Assembly: GCA_025358085.1 (NCBI GenBank)
Contig: JANYKT010000201.1
Location: 1-56,870 of the forward strand
Reading direction: 5' to 3'
Source of the DNA: Deltaproteobacteria bacterium
GTDB lineage: Bacteria > Myxococcota > Myxococcia > Myxococcales > 40CM-4-68-19
Length of the DNA stretch: 56,870 nucleotides
Shown here: positions 41,396-50,832 of the stretch, one piece after another
Layout: every line of letters begins with the position of its first letter
Numbering within the stretch: the stretch's first letter is position 1
Position numbers and translations under genes: made by a program
The notes under the pieces: generated by a model
Databases searched by the model: none
What the model was told of the DNA's origin: nothing
Seen by the model: the letters and a program-made list of their open reading frames with translations, nothing else

Positions 41396-42547
41396 TTAGC
41401 GAGCGCGTCTTAATGACAATCCCTTCGCGAGTATCGTGGCGATGCGCTGCGACGCCGCAGCATCTGGATGCTTGTCGTAAGGAAGCAACTCGTCCGGGCC
41501 CAGATCGCACAGCACGAACGGAAGCTGTTGCTCGACGAAGAGATGCCGGATGAGCTGTGCCTCCGGGTGCTCGTCGAGTGGGCGCTCTTTGCCGACCACT
41601 GGAATCAGGAAGAGCACCTCGGCGCCATGCGTGCGCGCCAGCGCAGCGGCTTCGCGCAACTCCGCAGAGGTGACCGAGAGCGCCTCAAGCAACTTGCGTT
41701 CGCCGAGAATGGGCAATTCATTGACGATCAAGTCACGCAGCCGCAGCCGCACGAATGGCCCCTGGGCCGGGGGGACGAGCTTGAGCGCTCCGTTCGACAG
41801 CGTTAGCCGGGGACGGTAGTCCTGCACGTTGCGCTCGAGCTGAAGCATTGGAACGACCATGACGACGGCGACCGGACGTAAAAGCCGCGGGAGCACATCC
41901 GCGAGACGGAGCAGCGCTTGATCGGTGCCGTAGCCCCCGGCGGCCACGTTCACCAGCTGGAGCCCGAGAATCGACGCGAGCCGGGCGGCGAAGGTCTGCT
42001 CGAAGGGGAGACCATGCCCGACCGCGATCGATTCGCCTGCCACCACGAGGCTCGGCCTTGCCGGATCTGGAGTGCCTCGAGAGTCCTGGGCACGGTCGCC
42101 CCAGGCATCGACGGAGTAGCTCACCTTCGCACCACCCGGCGCCGCCAGAAGCGTGGTGCGCGATGGCCACAAGGCCCATCCAAAGCGGGGATCGGTGTAA
42201 CCGAGTTTCAGCTCCAGCTTCTGGGCGCGCCAGAACGAGGTTCCACGTTCGCCGCGACGCAGGTACAGCTCGACGAGCCCGATGGCGAGCAGAGCGGCGA
42301 CCGCGCTGCGCCCAAGGTCCCGGCCTCGAATTCGCGACAGAGGCCGGGCGAGCATCAACAAGAGAAGCCCCCCCGCGGCCGGCGCGGCGCGAAAGGCAAC
42401 GTGCAACCAGGGAGGCGCAGGCAGGAAGAGCGCGGGCCCGGTGACGTGGCGTTCGAACCAGCTCTGGTCCATTCTCAGCGCGATGACGACGAGCGCCGCT
42501 CCAGCTGCGAGCAGCACCACTCGCACGATGAGATGCAATCGACCCAC
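41396..42547 (-). CDS. Membrane-anchored SGNH-hydrolase-like protein
   Basis: A 383-residue protein from the GTG at 42547 (the frame continues upstream but without conserved sequence). About three hydrophobic helices occupy residues 5-95. They are followed by an SGNH/GDSL-like domain: VAGESIAVGHGLPF (block I, GES), NVAAGGYGTDQ (block II) and DKHPDAAASQRIA near the C-terminus supplying Asp and His. Related proteins include AlgX/O-acyl-modifying hydrolases, so acylation or deacylation of a surface glycan is possible. It stands between the BrnTA locus and the tandem ligase gene. Confidence 0.7.
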   Translation of the reverse strand: MGRLHLIVRVVLLAAGAALVVIALRMDQSWFERHVTGPALFLPAPPWLHVAFRAAPAAGGLLLLMLARPLSRIRGRDLGRSAVAALLAIGLVELYLRRGERGTSFWRAQKLELKLGYTDPRFGWALWPSRTTLLAAPGGAKVSYSVDAWGDRAQDSRGTPDPARPSLVVAGESIAVGHGLPFEQTFAARLASILGLQLVNVAAGGYGTDQALLRLADVLPRLLRPVAVVMVVPMLQLERNVQDYRPRLTLSNGALKLVPPAQGPFVRLRLRDLIVNELPILGERKLLEALSVTSAELREAAALARTHGAEVLFLIPVVGKERPLDEHPEAQLIRHLFVEQQLPFVLCDLGPDELLPYDKHPDAAASQRIATILAKGLSLRRAR

Positions 42548-42786
42548 GCCGGAAGAGTAGTCGAAAATCCTGACTCCACGTTTCGGCCTGCAGAGCCACG
42601 AGGCGACCGACTCCGTGATGCACCGCTGCAAAGCGGACAACAGGTCAGGCCTCCTGCTCTGGCAGGTCGGCTGCATGGGGCAGGCAGGGCAGCATGCTGC
42701 GCGCCCTGCGCATGGGAGCGGCCACGCCAACGCGTGCGCTTCGCCCAGGCGGGCCGGAAGGCAGGGGTCTCCCGCCGCCCAGAACC

Positions 42787-44931
42787 TTAGTTGGTGGAGA
42801 GCGGAGGTAAGGCCGGCAATACCGGCCGCGGCTCTTCGAGCGGCAGCGATGTGGACTTGGGGCCGCCATTGCCGTTGTGCTCGGCTCGCTGCTCCCCGCG
42901 ACGCTCCCGCTCGCGCTCCTTGTATCGGCGGATGGCCCCCGACAGGATCTCGCTGATGAGCGCGTTGTATTCGATACCAGCCGCCTTCGCGATCAGCACC
43001 AGGTCGCTCCAGCCCGGCGTCAGTCCCGGCAATGGATTGCATTCGAGGAAATAGATCTTCCCCTGCTCGTCCATGCGGAAATCGACCCGGGCCACATCGC
43101 GGCAGCCGAGCGCGATGAAGCATTCGCGCGCGGCGCGCTCCAGCGCTTTCAATTGCGCGGGCTCCAGCTGCGCCGGAACGTCATATCGAATCTTGGTGGA
43201 CCAATCCTGCTTGAACTCGAATGAATAGACCGGCCGCTTCTGCGCCTGATCGAGAAAGACCACTTCCATCGGAGGCAGGATCTTTGGCCGCCGCTCGCCA
43301 AGCAAGCCGACGGTGAATTCACGCCCGCCGATATATTCTTCGACCAATGCGGGCTGGTTGTACTTGTCGATCATCTTCGACGCCGTCTCGCGCAGCTCGG
43401 CCTCATTCTCGACCACGCTGGTGGCGTGCACGCCCTTGGAAGACCCTTCAGCATTCGGTTTGACGATGACCGGGTATTTCAGGTCCTTGGGCAGCCTCTC
43501 TTTACCGGTCACCAATTGAATGAAGTTCGGGATGAGGATGCCGTGGCTGCGCACGATCTTCTTGGCCAGCGCCTTGTCCAGGGCGATGCTCAATGCCGCC
43601 GGATCGGACCCGCTATAAGGGATATCGAGCAGCTCGAGCAGCGCCGGCACCTGCGACTCGCGGTTCCGGCCCTTGATGCCCTCGGCCATATTGAAGACCA
43701 CATCGACCTGGGTAGAGGCGAGCACCGTCGGCAGGTCGGGTGTGGCCTCGAGATCGATCACCTCGTGCCCCGCTGCCACGATGGCCTCGCGCACCGCCTG
43801 GATGGTCTTGGGCGAGTCGTATTCGGCCTCGTCGTCGCGGGTGCCGTCGATCTCCGCTTTCAGACGTTTCACATTGAAAGTGAAGCCGACTTTCAATGGA
43901 CCGGTCTTGCGCGGCGGCCGGCCCTTGGCCTTCTTGGTGTCATTGATACCCCAGCGCAGCACCGCTGATTCGACGATCTTCGCCAGTACGCCGTCGGTGT
44001 GCAGCCCCTCCAGCGCGGCGGCCGCATAGATGCCCGCGCCCGGCTCCAACGAGGGCAAGGCATTGATTTCGATAAAGTAGACCTGTCCGTCTTCGGCGAC
44101 CCGGAAGTCGATGCGGCCGAGGTCGCGGCAACCCAGCGCCTTATAGGCCTTGCGGGCCATCTCCTGCGCGCGCTCCAATACATGCCCGGGGAATTGAGCG
44201 GGGCAACGCACGCTCACCGCGTTGTAATTGACACTCTTCAAATCGTAGTCATAGATGCGGTAACGTCGCTTGTTCATCTCGGCTTCATCGAAGACGTACT
44301 CAACCGGGGTCAGCACCCCGCCCCGCTCGGGACAGGTCCTCTCCAGGAAGGCGACGGTGAGATCCTTGCCGGGGATATACTCTTCAATCAAGAGCCCGGA
44401 AGGAAACTTCGCCAGCTGCTTCTCGACATAAGCACGCAGCTTCGACTTCTCTTCAATCACCGAGTCCTGGGTAATGCCTTTGGAAGAGCCCTCAAAGTTC
44501 GGTTTGACCATCACCGGATAGCGGAAGCGGTCAATTTTCAATTGCGAGATGTCCTCGAGGAACTGGCCGCGCGGCGAGATGACGCCGTGCTCGCCGAGCA
44601 TCAGCTTGGTCAACGCCTTGTCGAGCGTGACCGCCAGTACCCAGGCGTCCGAGCCGGTATAGGGAAAGCCCAGTTCGTCGAAGAGCGCGGGATAGAATGC
44701 CTCGCGAAAGCGGCCGCGCCGGCCTTCGGCGGTGTTGAAGATCAGGTCGGGAGAAAAGGCCTCCAGCCGCGCGGCCGTGCGCGAGGCGGGGCCCGAGACT
44801 TCGATGCGCTCAACGCGGTGACCGAGCCGCTCGAGCGCGGTCACCAGCGCATCAACGGTCTCGCGGGTATCGAACTCCGCTTCATCTTCGGAATCGGTCA
44901 GGCGAAGGTTGTGCGTCAGGGCGAGGCGCAT
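42787..44931 (-). CDS. Tandem D-alanine-D-alanine ligase-like ATP-grasp protein
   Basis: A 714-residue protein made of two complete Ddl-like halves: residues about 1-330 and 345-680. Each has the N-terminal fold start (ALTHNLR; VGFTFNVKR), the substrate segment (FNTAEGRRGRFRE; FNMAEGIKGRNRE), a glycine-rich ATP-grasp loop (VKPNFEGSSKGI; VKPNAEGSSKGV) and the metal-binding ExN motif (EINALPSLEPGAG; ECNPLPGLTPGW). Both halves look catalytically competent. The C-terminal 35 residues are disordered. Single Ddl enzymes are about 310-360 residues, so this is a fused duplication. It might act as a two-site peptide ligase. Its start overlaps the RDD gene end by 16 nt. Confidence 0.88.
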   Translation of the reverse strand: MRLALTHNLRLTDSEDEAEFDTRETVDALVTALERLGHRVERIEVSGPASRTAARLEAFSPDLIFNTAEGRRGRFREAFYPALFDELGFPYTGSDAWVLAVTLDKALTKLMLGEHGVISPRGQFLEDISQLKIDRFRYPVMVKPNFEGSSKGITQDSVIEEKSKLRAYVEKQLAKFPSGLLIEEYIPGKDLTVAFLERTCPERGGVLTPVEYVFDEAEMNKRRYRIYDYDLKSVNYNAVSVRCPAQFPGHVLERAQEMARKAYKALGCRDLGRIDFRVAEDGQVYFIEINALPSLEPGAGIYAAAALEGLHTDGVLAKIVESAVLRWGINDTKKAKGRPPRKTGPLKVGFTFNVKRLKAEIDGTRDDEAEYDSPKTIQAVREAIVAAGHEVIDLEATPDLPTVLASTQVDVVFNMAEGIKGRNRESQVPALLELLDIPYSGSDPAALSIALDKALAKKIVRSHGILIPNFIQLVTGKERLPKDLKYPVIVKPNAEGSSKGVHATSVVENEAELRETASKMIDKYNQPALVEEYIGGREFTVGLLGERRPKILPPMEVVFLDQAQKRPVYSFEFKQDWSTKIRYDVPAQLEPAQLKALERAARECFIALGCRDVARVDFRMDEQGKIYFLECNPLPGLTPGWSDLVLIAKAAGIEYNALISEILSGAIRRYKERERERRGEQRAEHNGNGGPKSTSLPLEEPRPVLPALPPLSTN

Positions 44932-45560
44932 GCGGCGGTTTTCCTTTGCAGGCGGTTTCTTGCTGCGCGCGAGGCGAGCGGCGCCGCGCGGGAAGGCTCA
45001 TGACGAGCAGGAATTGAATGGGGCAGGCGCAGCGCGACGCTCGCGTCGACCACTTGCGTGCCGGCGAGAAGGTCCCCAAGGCGGCGCCGGCCGAAGTCGC
45101 GCGTCAGCGGCTGCAGGGCGACAAAGGCCTCGAGCGCCAGAATCACCGCGAGTGCGCCCAGCGTGACCGGGAGCGGCGCACCGGCGAGCGCGGGAACCAG
45201 CGCCAGAGCGAAGACCACGTTCCGGGCCAGCGACTGGCGCAGTCCAGCGGGCCGCTGCGTCTTGACGACCAGCGTGCGCAGCCCGAAGAGCCGCTTCCCC
45301 AGCGAGCGGCCCGGGCCGAAGAGCGAGTCGGAGGTCAGCAGCAGCGCGGCGCCGATCAGCTCGCCTGCGCGGAGGTGGACGCGCGCCATCAGGAAAAGAG
45401 GCGCGAGAGCAAGCGTCACATCGAGGAGGCGTGCCAGCGAGCGGCGGCGAAACTCAGCCGGTGCATCGACAGACGGCTTGAACCCATGACCTGGAGGTTC
45501 AGCCTTCGGCTCAGACGAAGGCTCAGCCTTCGGTTTAGACGTCGGCTCAGACGTGTTCAT
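44916..45560 (-). CDS. RDD-family membrane protein
   Basis: A 214-residue protein with a disordered Lys/Pro/Glu N-terminus (TSKPKAEPSSEPKAEP) and an RDD-type membrane domain: LARLLDVTLALAP in the first helix, SLGKRLFGLRTLVVKT in the loop, then helices around residues 115-165. The classic Arg-Asp-Asp triad is represented by RLLD. The GRRRLGDLLAGTQVVD ending is typical. Function of the family is undefined. ATG 45560 overlaps the upstream small gene by 14 nt. Confidence 0.8.
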   Translation of the reverse strand: MNTSEPTSKPKAEPSSEPKAEPPGHGFKPSVDAPAEFRRRSLARLLDVTLALAPLFLMARVHLRAGELIGAALLLTSDSLFGPGRSLGKRLFGLRTLVVKTQRPAGLRQSLARNVVFALALVPALAGAPLPVTLGALAVILALEAFVALQPLTRDFGRRRLGDLLAGTQVVDASVALRLPHSIPARHEPSRAAPLASRAARNRLQRKTAACASP

Positions 45561-45735
45561 GGCTCGCTTCACGCCTGGTGAACGTCACGAAGGCCATCGC
45601 CGGCCGTTTGGATGACTCACGCATGGCGAACTGCATCCCCTCGAAGATCCAGCCGCGGCCCGTCCAGTCATTGACGATCGCTTCCAGCGCTTCGTCCGTG
45701 ACCGTGCTGGTCTCGACGATCTTCCAGCGGACCAT
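45547..45735 (-). CDS. DUF4177-like small protein
   Basis: A 62-residue protein from the ATG at 45735: MVRWKIVETSTVTDEALE then NDWTGRGWIFEGMQFAMRE and AFVTFTRRE. The pattern (aromatic strand, helix, GW, strand) matches the small beta-alpha DUF4177 fold. It lies 20 bp after hemB and overlaps the RDD gene, so it belongs to the hemB operon. Function unknown. Confidence 0.65.
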   Translation of the reverse strand: MVRWKIVETSTVTDEALEAIVNDWTGRGWIFEGMQFAMRESSKRPAMAFVTFTRREASHEHV

Positions 45736-45755
45736 GAACCCTTGCGGCGGATCGA

Positions 45756-46757
45756 TCAAGCAAGATCCGACAGCCACCGGGCAGCGTCCAGCGCGCTGTA
45801 GGTCACGATCAGATCGGCGCCGGCGCGCTTGATGCTGGTGAGAATCTCCAGGGCTACGCGCTGCTCGTCGATCCACCCATTCTGCGCTGCGGCCTTCAGC
45901 ATGGAATATTCGCCGGAGACGTTATAGGCGGCCACCGGCAGGTCGGTCAGCGCTCGCACCTGCGCGATGACATCCAGGTAGGCGAGCGCGGGCTTGACCA
46001 TCAACATATCGGCGCCCTCGTGGATATCGAGCAGCGCCTCGCGCCGGGCCTCGCGAACATTGGCTGGATCCATTTGATAGGCGCGCCGGTCCTCCGGTCC
46101 TTCTTTAGGAGAGCTATCCGCGGCTTCGCGAAAAGGTCCGTAGAAGCCACTGGCATATTTGACCGCATAACTCAGCACCAGCGAGTTTTCGAAGCCTTCC
46201 TCGTCGAGCGCCCTGCGGATGGCGCCGATGCGGCCGTCCATCATATCGCTCGGTGCGATGATGCTGGCGCCCGCCCGCGCATAAGCGACCGAGGCGCGCG
46301 CCAAAAGCGGCAGCGTCTGATCATTGGCCACGGTCAGGTGCCCGCGCACGTCGCGCAAGAGCGGGCCGCAGTGGCCGTGATCGGTGTATTCGCAGAGGCA
46401 GACGTCGGCGATGGTGATGAGATCCGGCAGGCTGTCCCTGAGTGCGCGCAAAGCGGAGCAGACCGGGCCGTCGGGATCCCAGGCCGACGAGCCATTGGCA
46501 TCCTTTGTATCCGGAATGCCGAAGAGCAGCACCGCAGGCACGCCCAGCTTCTGCGCGGCCCGCGCTTCCTCCACCAGCAGATCGACCGAGAGCTGCGCGA
46601 CGCCGGGCATCGAGCCGATGGGCCGGCGCACTCCCTTGCCTGGGACGGCGAAGAGCGGCAGCACCAGATTGCGCGGCAACAGCTCGGTCTCGCGCACCAT
46701 GGCGCGCAGGGCGGGCGTGCGTCGCAGGCGGCGGGGGCGGTCCTCCGGGAAGCTCAT
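45756..46757 (-). CDS. hemB: Delta-aminolevulinic acid dehydratase (porphobilinogen synthase)
   Basis: A 333-residue HemB from the ATG at 46757. It condenses two 5-aminolevulinate molecules to porphobilinogen in haem synthesis. The catalytic lysines lie in [16 protein letters not shown] and [11 protein letters not shown]. The zinc-type active-site cysteines are present in [14 protein letters not shown], so it is a zinc-dependent type. The N-terminus [18 protein letters not shown] is normal. It is the first gene of a minus-strand run with the DUF4177, RDD and ligase genes. Confidence 0.97.
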   Translation of the reverse strand: MSFPEDRPRRLRRTPALRAMVRETELLPRNLVLPLFAVPGKGVRRPIGSMPGVAQLSVDLLVEEARAAQKLGVPAVLLFGIPDTKDANGSSAWDPDGPVCSALRALRDSLPDLITIADVCLCEYTDHGHCGPLLRDVRGHLTVANDQTLPLLARASVAYARAGASIIAPSDMMDGRIGAIRRALDEEGFENSLVLSYAVKYASGFYGPFREAADSSPKEGPEDRRAYQMDPANVREARREALLDIHEGADMLMVKPALAYLDVIAQVRALTDLPVAAYNVSGEYSMLKAAAQNGWIDEQRVALEILTSIKRAGADLIVTYSALDAARWLSDLA

Positions 46758-46819
46758 GGCGCGCACCGTAACGGAAGCATTCGCGACCGGCAACCACGGC
46801 TCCCAGCGGGTGCCGCTGG

Positions 46820-47635
46820 TCAGCGGTGCGAGGGCTTCCAGCGCAGGCCCAGAATCAGCGCGTGCTGGCGCGATTCAATCAGCAGGGCCCGGTCCAGGGT
46901 TCCAAACGCAAGGATTGATGAGTTGGTGAACGATGCATGCCACCGCGTGAATTCATATCCGAAGTCCACCGCAACTTCTTGCGTCAGGTCGAAAGCGAGC
47001 TGCGCTCGGAGACGAATTTCGCTCGCATCGGAGAGATCGCCGAGGTCCTTCTGCGCCGCATAAGGAAACGGTGTCAGGCCGCCTTCCACGAACAGCGAGG
47101 CGGTGATGAGCGGAGCGACGCGAAACTCGAGCTCCATATTGGAGGTCACGCCAAAGATGCCGATTTCGGGGGCGCCTCCTGCCGCGCGGCCGCGCTGGTA
47201 GCGACTGATCAGACCGGCGCTGGCGGTAACGACAAAGCCCTGCCCGAGGCGGACCGCGGTTCCTCCCAGCAAGCGACCGGTGACGTCGTATCCATCAGAC
47301 CCGGTCAAAGGATTCAAGCCGTTCTGCGTGTCAGTCTGAAAGCGGCCACCTTCCAGCTCCGCGCGAACGAGCAGCTTCTCGCCCAACAGGGTCGATGTAT
47401 AGCGCCCGAGGGCGCGCAGCGGCTGCCAGTTGTCGGACCCGAAGCGCGAGCCAACGCCGGTGTCCGTGCGGACGGCCTGCAAGAGTGGCTTCCATGCCAG
47501 CAGGAAGCCGACCGGAATTGGAGAACCCACCATGATGGGCGTCTCCGGCATTTCAATCGGGTGCTCCTCGGCAACGGCCGGGAGCGCAAGCAGCAGCAAC
47601 AGCGAGAGGAGGCGCACGACTTGACGATACCTCAC
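46820..47635 (-). CDS. Predicted outer-membrane beta-barrel protein
   Basis: A 271-residue protein with a clear signal peptide ([17 protein letters not shown], cleaved before EEH). The mature part alternates polar and hydrophobic residues in strands ([55 protein letters not shown]) consistent with an eight- to twelve-strand barrel. No family is recognised. It starts inside the end of nadD (4-nt overlap), so it is transcribed with it, though no functional link is evident. Confidence 0.7.
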   Translation of the reverse strand: MRYRQVVRLLSLLLLLALPAVAEEHPIEMPETPIMVGSPIPVGFLLAWKPLLQAVRTDTGVGSRFGSDNWQPLRALGRYTSTLLGEKLLVRAELEGGRFQTDTQNGLNPLTGSDGYDVTGRLLGGTAVRLGQGFVVTASAGLISRYQRGRAAGGAPEIGIFGVTSNMELEFRVAPLITASLFVEGGLTPFPYAAQKDLGDLSDASEIRLRAQLAFDLTQEVAVDFGYEFTRWHASFTNSSILAFGTLDRALLIESRQHALILGLRWKPSHR

Positions 47636-48177
47636 TTTGCTCCGTAGGTGCCCGCGGACCGGATGGCGGCCAGCACCGCGCGCGGGACCAGCCGGCCCAG
47701 GTCGGGTGAGCCGCCACTTGCCAGCAGCGCGCGGACCTGCGTGGACGAGACTTGAGGCAAGAGCGCGCCTTGGCTGAAGCCGCTGCGGTCCAGAGTGATG
47801 ATGCGCGCGAGCTCGGCGATGCGGTCAAAGCGCTTCCACTGCGGCCGCTCGGCAACCAGGTCCGTGCCGAGCACCAGGGCAAACGAATCGTGCGGGCGCG
47901 TGCGGTGCAGGTGCTCGAGCAGATCGACCGTGCGGCCGTCGCCTTTGAGCTCGCCCTCCAGGCGCGACACCTGCACGCGGGTCAGATCGCGCACCGCCTG
48001 TTCGCAGAGATGGACGCGGTGGTCGAACGAGGCGACGGGCTTCTTCCCCAAAGGGTGTTCGTGGACCGGGAGCAGCCAGAGCTCGTCGAGCGGTTCGGTC
48101 GCGAGCACGTAGGCCGCGGCGAGCAAGTGGCCGATGTGGGGCGGATCGAAGCTACCGCCGAAGAGCGCGATCTCCAT
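47632..48177 (-). CDS. nadD: Nicotinate-nucleotide adenylyltransferase
   Basis: A 181-residue nucleotidyltransferase. The ATP-binding GGSFDPPHIGHLLAA motif starts at residue 7, WLLPVHEHPLGKK follows, and the C-terminal motif SSTQVRALLASG is present. Length and motifs fit NadD, which adenylates nicotinate mononucleotide in NAD synthesis; HEHPLGKK in place of NPxxPHK is slightly unusual. It overlaps the barrel gene downstream by 4 nt. Confidence 0.88.
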   Translation of the reverse strand: MEIALFGGSFDPPHIGHLLAAAYVLATEPLDELWLLPVHEHPLGKKPVASFDHRVHLCEQAVRDLTRVQVSRLEGELKGDGRTVDLLEHLHRTRPHDSFALVLGTDLVAERPQWKRFDRIAELARIITLDRSGFSQGALLPQVSSTQVRALLASGGSPDLGRLVPRAVLAAIRSAGTYGAK

Positions 48178-48218
48178 TGCAGCAGCTTAGATCAAGCCTG
48201 AGGTTACGGCCCGGCTGG

Positions 48219-49367
48219 TCACTCGTAGAGCAGGAACTTCTCACGCCGGGCGAGATACTGCGCGCGCTCCGGGTCCCAGGCCGCGCAGAGCTGCGCGACC
48301 GACTGGCCCGCTTCCACCGAGGCGCGGAATCGCGCGGAGCCGGTCAGCAGATCGATGGCGGGAATGTGCTCGACGAACTCGTAGCGCCCGGTGCGCCAGC
48401 GAAACTGCAACGGGTCCTGCGCGCGCGCATGCACGATGCAGGCAACGCCCAGCCGCACCGGCTCCAGGGTGCGCGGGTCATCAATATGAATCTGCACCCC
48501 GTGGCAGCGCACGCGAGAGTGCTTGTCCCAGGTCGGCGTAAAGGAGCACGGCCGGAAGCGCACGCCGGGGAGCTTCTCCTCCGCGAGCGCCTGCACCAGC
48601 CGCGCGCCGTCGAGCCAGGGCGCTCCCCACAGCTCGAAGGGCCGGGTGGTTCCCCGGCCTTCGGAGAGATTGGTGCCCTCGAGCAGGCACAGTCCCGGAT
48701 AGAGGAGCGCCGTTTCAATCGCAGGCATGTTGGGCGACGGCATGACCCAGGGCAGGCCCGAGTCCGGATACAGCTGGTCGCGCTTCCAGCCCTGCATCTG
48801 GATCACCTGCAAGTCCGCGCCGGCCTCCGCATTGAGCAGCAGCGCCAGCTCCCCGGCAGTGAGGCCATGCCGGGCGCAGATGGGCCACAGTCCAACGAAA
48901 CTTTCGAAGCCAGGATGAATGATTCCGCCTTCGACCCGCGCGCCGCCAATGGGATTGGGCCGGTCGAGCACGACAAAGCGCACCTTCGCGCGCGCGGCCG
49001 CCTGCAGCGCAAGACCCATGGTGGCGAGATAGGTATAATAGCGGCTGCCGACGTCCTGGATATCAAAGACCAGCGCGTCCAGATGCTCGAGCTGCCCCGG
49101 CTGCGGTGTCAGCGATTCGAACGTGCGGCCATAAAGGGAATGCTCAATGACTCCGGTGCGCGGGTCCCGCGACTCGCCGACTTCCTCGAGATACTGCACA
49201 TCACCGCGGACTCCGTGCTCGGGCCCGAACAGCGCAGCCAGGGCCTTGCGCTCGTGCAGCAGGTCGGCGAGATGGCGAAAGTCCTGATCGACGCTGGTGG
49301 GATTCAGGATGGCGCCGACGCGCAACCCTTGCAGCGACGCGAGCAGCTCGGGGACCGCCAGCTTCAT
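48219..49367 (-). CDS. DUF1343 / NamZ-type exo-beta-N-acetylmuramidase
   Basis: A 382-residue protein of the DUF1343 family, now known from NamZ of Bacillus as an exo-N-acetylmuramidase (GH171). The catalytic segment LFGPEHGVRGD (about residues 46-56), the metal/substrate region VFDIQDVGSRYYTYL, and DRPNPIGG are conserved, as is GLPWVMPSPNMP and EGTNLSEGRGTTRPFELWGAPW. There is no signal peptide, although most relatives are secreted, so it may act on recycled muropeptides or the start is further upstream. It is preceded by the polysaccharide cluster. Confidence 0.88.
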   Translation of the reverse strand: MKLAVPELLASLQGLRVGAILNPTSVDQDFRHLADLLHERKALAALFGPEHGVRGDVQYLEEVGESRDPRTGVIEHSLYGRTFESLTPQPGQLEHLDALVFDIQDVGSRYYTYLATMGLALQAAARAKVRFVVLDRPNPIGGARVEGGIIHPGFESFVGLWPICARHGLTAGELALLLNAEAGADLQVIQMQGWKRDQLYPDSGLPWVMPSPNMPAIETALLYPGLCLLEGTNLSEGRGTTRPFELWGAPWLDGARLVQALAEEKLPGVRFRPCSFTPTWDKHSRVRCHGVQIHIDDPRTLEPVRLGVACIVHARAQDPLQFRWRTGRYEFVEHIPAIDLLTGSARFRASVEAGQSVAQLCAAWDPERAQYLARREKFLLYE

Positions 49368-49391
49368 TCAAGTGGCCTCAAGTTGCCATCG

Positions 49392-50792
49392 TCAATAAGC
49401 GTTGCGCGAGAGGAAGCCGAAGGCGAGGGTACGCAAGAGGATCCGCAGATCGAGCAGGAGAGACCAGTGCTCGATGTAATAGAGATCATATTCAACCCGC
49501 TTTTGAATGCTGGTATTGCCGCGCAGCCCGTGGATCTGCGCCCAGCCGGTCATTCCACTCTTCACCATGTGTCTGAGTTGATAACGGGGAATGCGGCGCC
49601 GGAAGCTTTCGATGAATACCGGCCGCTCGGGCCGCGGTCCCACCAGGCTCATATCGCCGAGTAAAACGTTCCAGAGCTGCGGCAGCTCGTCCAGCGAGGC
49701 GCGGCGCAGCCCGCCGCCGACTCGCGTGGTGCGCGCGTCGCTCGCGGCCGCGAACTGCGGACCGTCTTTCTCGGCGTCCAGGCGCATGGTGCGGAACTTG
49801 AGCATCTGAAATGCCCTGCCGTCGAGACCGACGCGCTCCTGGCGAAAGAGCGTTGGCCCGCGACTGCTGAGCTTCACCAGCAGCGCGAGCAGCAGCAGGA
49901 GCGGCGCGGCGATGATGAGCAGCAGCGAGGCGAAGACGATATCAAAGATGCGCTTCACCACTGCATTGATCCCGAGCACGCCCGTCGATTGCAGATTGAC
50001 CACCGGCAAGCCGCCGAACTCCTCGATACCCCCGAAGAGCGTGGCATATTGATAGACGTCGGGCACCAGCTTCACGTCCACGGTGGTGTCGGCGCAGATC
50101 TCCATGATGCGCGGCAGCCGGTGCGAGGCGCGCGAAGGCAGCGCCACCAGCACCTGATCGATGTGCCGTTCCCGCAGCGTGCGCCGGAGGTCATGCAGCG
50201 TGCCAATCACCTCGCTGCCGGCGACGCTGCTGCCCAGCCGCTTCCGGGTCAGCGAAAGACAGCCCACCGGCCGGAAGCCGAGTTCGCGGTGCAGCTCGAT
50301 CTGCTCCAGAACCTGCCGCGCCAGCCGCCCGGCGCCCAGCACCAGGACATAGCGGAGGTTGTAGCCGCGCTTGCGCAGCTCCTGCAGCAGCTCCTTGAAG
50401 ATCAGCCGCGTGACGCCCACGCCGCCGAACGCGAGACCGGTAAAGAGGAGCAGCATGCCGCGCGAATAGCGATCCTCGCGGACGAAATAGGTCGCGGCGA
50501 CCAGCAGAAGGCCCGCGAGCAACGTGCCTTTGAAGACGTTGAAGACCTCGTCGATGCCGGTCCCCTGGCGCTGCGGGCGGTAGAGCCCCACTGCCTGCAG
50601 GGAAAGCGGCCAGACGATCAGCGCCAGCGCAAAGACAATCAGTGTGGCCGAACCTTCCGGCAGCTCGGGATAAGGCCAGGTCCGGGGGGAACCGAAGCGC
50701 AGTGAATACGCGCCGGCGAAGGCCAGCGCGACGATGACCAGGTCGAGGAGGACCCGCAGAAAGGTGAACAGCTGGTGATGCCGCTTGAACAT
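49392..50792 (-). CDS. Polyprenyl-phosphate sugar-1-phosphate transferase (WcaJ/WbaP-like)
   Basis: A 466-residue initiating phosphoglycosyl transferase from the ATG at 50792. Four N-terminal helices (residues 10-120), a soluble Rossmann-like domain ([17 protein letters not shown]), a fifth hydrophobic segment (about 278-300), then the catalytic domain [40 protein letters not shown] and [16 protein letters not shown]. It should transfer a hexose-1-phosphate to undecaprenyl phosphate to begin surface-polysaccharide synthesis. The following glycosyltransferases support that role. Confidence 0.92.
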   Translation of the reverse strand: MFKRHHQLFTFLRVLLDLVIVALAFAGAYSLRFGSPRTWPYPELPEGSATLIVFALALIVWPLSLQAVGLYRPQRQGTGIDEVFNVFKGTLLAGLLLVAATYFVREDRYSRGMLLLFTGLAFGGVGVTRLIFKELLQELRKRGYNLRYVLVLGAGRLARQVLEQIELHRELGFRPVGCLSLTRKRLGSSVAGSEVIGTLHDLRRTLRERHIDQVLVALPSRASHRLPRIMEICADTTVDVKLVPDVYQYATLFGGIEEFGGLPVVNLQSTGVLGINAVVKRIFDIVFASLLLIIAAPLLLLLALLVKLSSRGPTLFRQERVGLDGRAFQMLKFRTMRLDAEKDGPQFAAASDARTTRVGGGLRRASLDELPQLWNVLLGDMSLVGPRPERPVFIESFRRRIPRYQLRHMVKSGMTGWAQIHGLRGNTSIQKRVEYDLYYIEHWSLLLDLRILLRTLAFGFLSRNAY

Positions 50793-50832
50793 AAGAAGGC
50801 TAGCTAGCAAGACGCGCGGGGCGGGCGCAAGT

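Noticed and set aside
41396-43123. 575-codon version of the SGNH gene
   Set aside because: The extra 190 residues overlap the tandem ligase gene and lack conserved sequence; the GTG at 42547 gives a normal membrane-anchor start.
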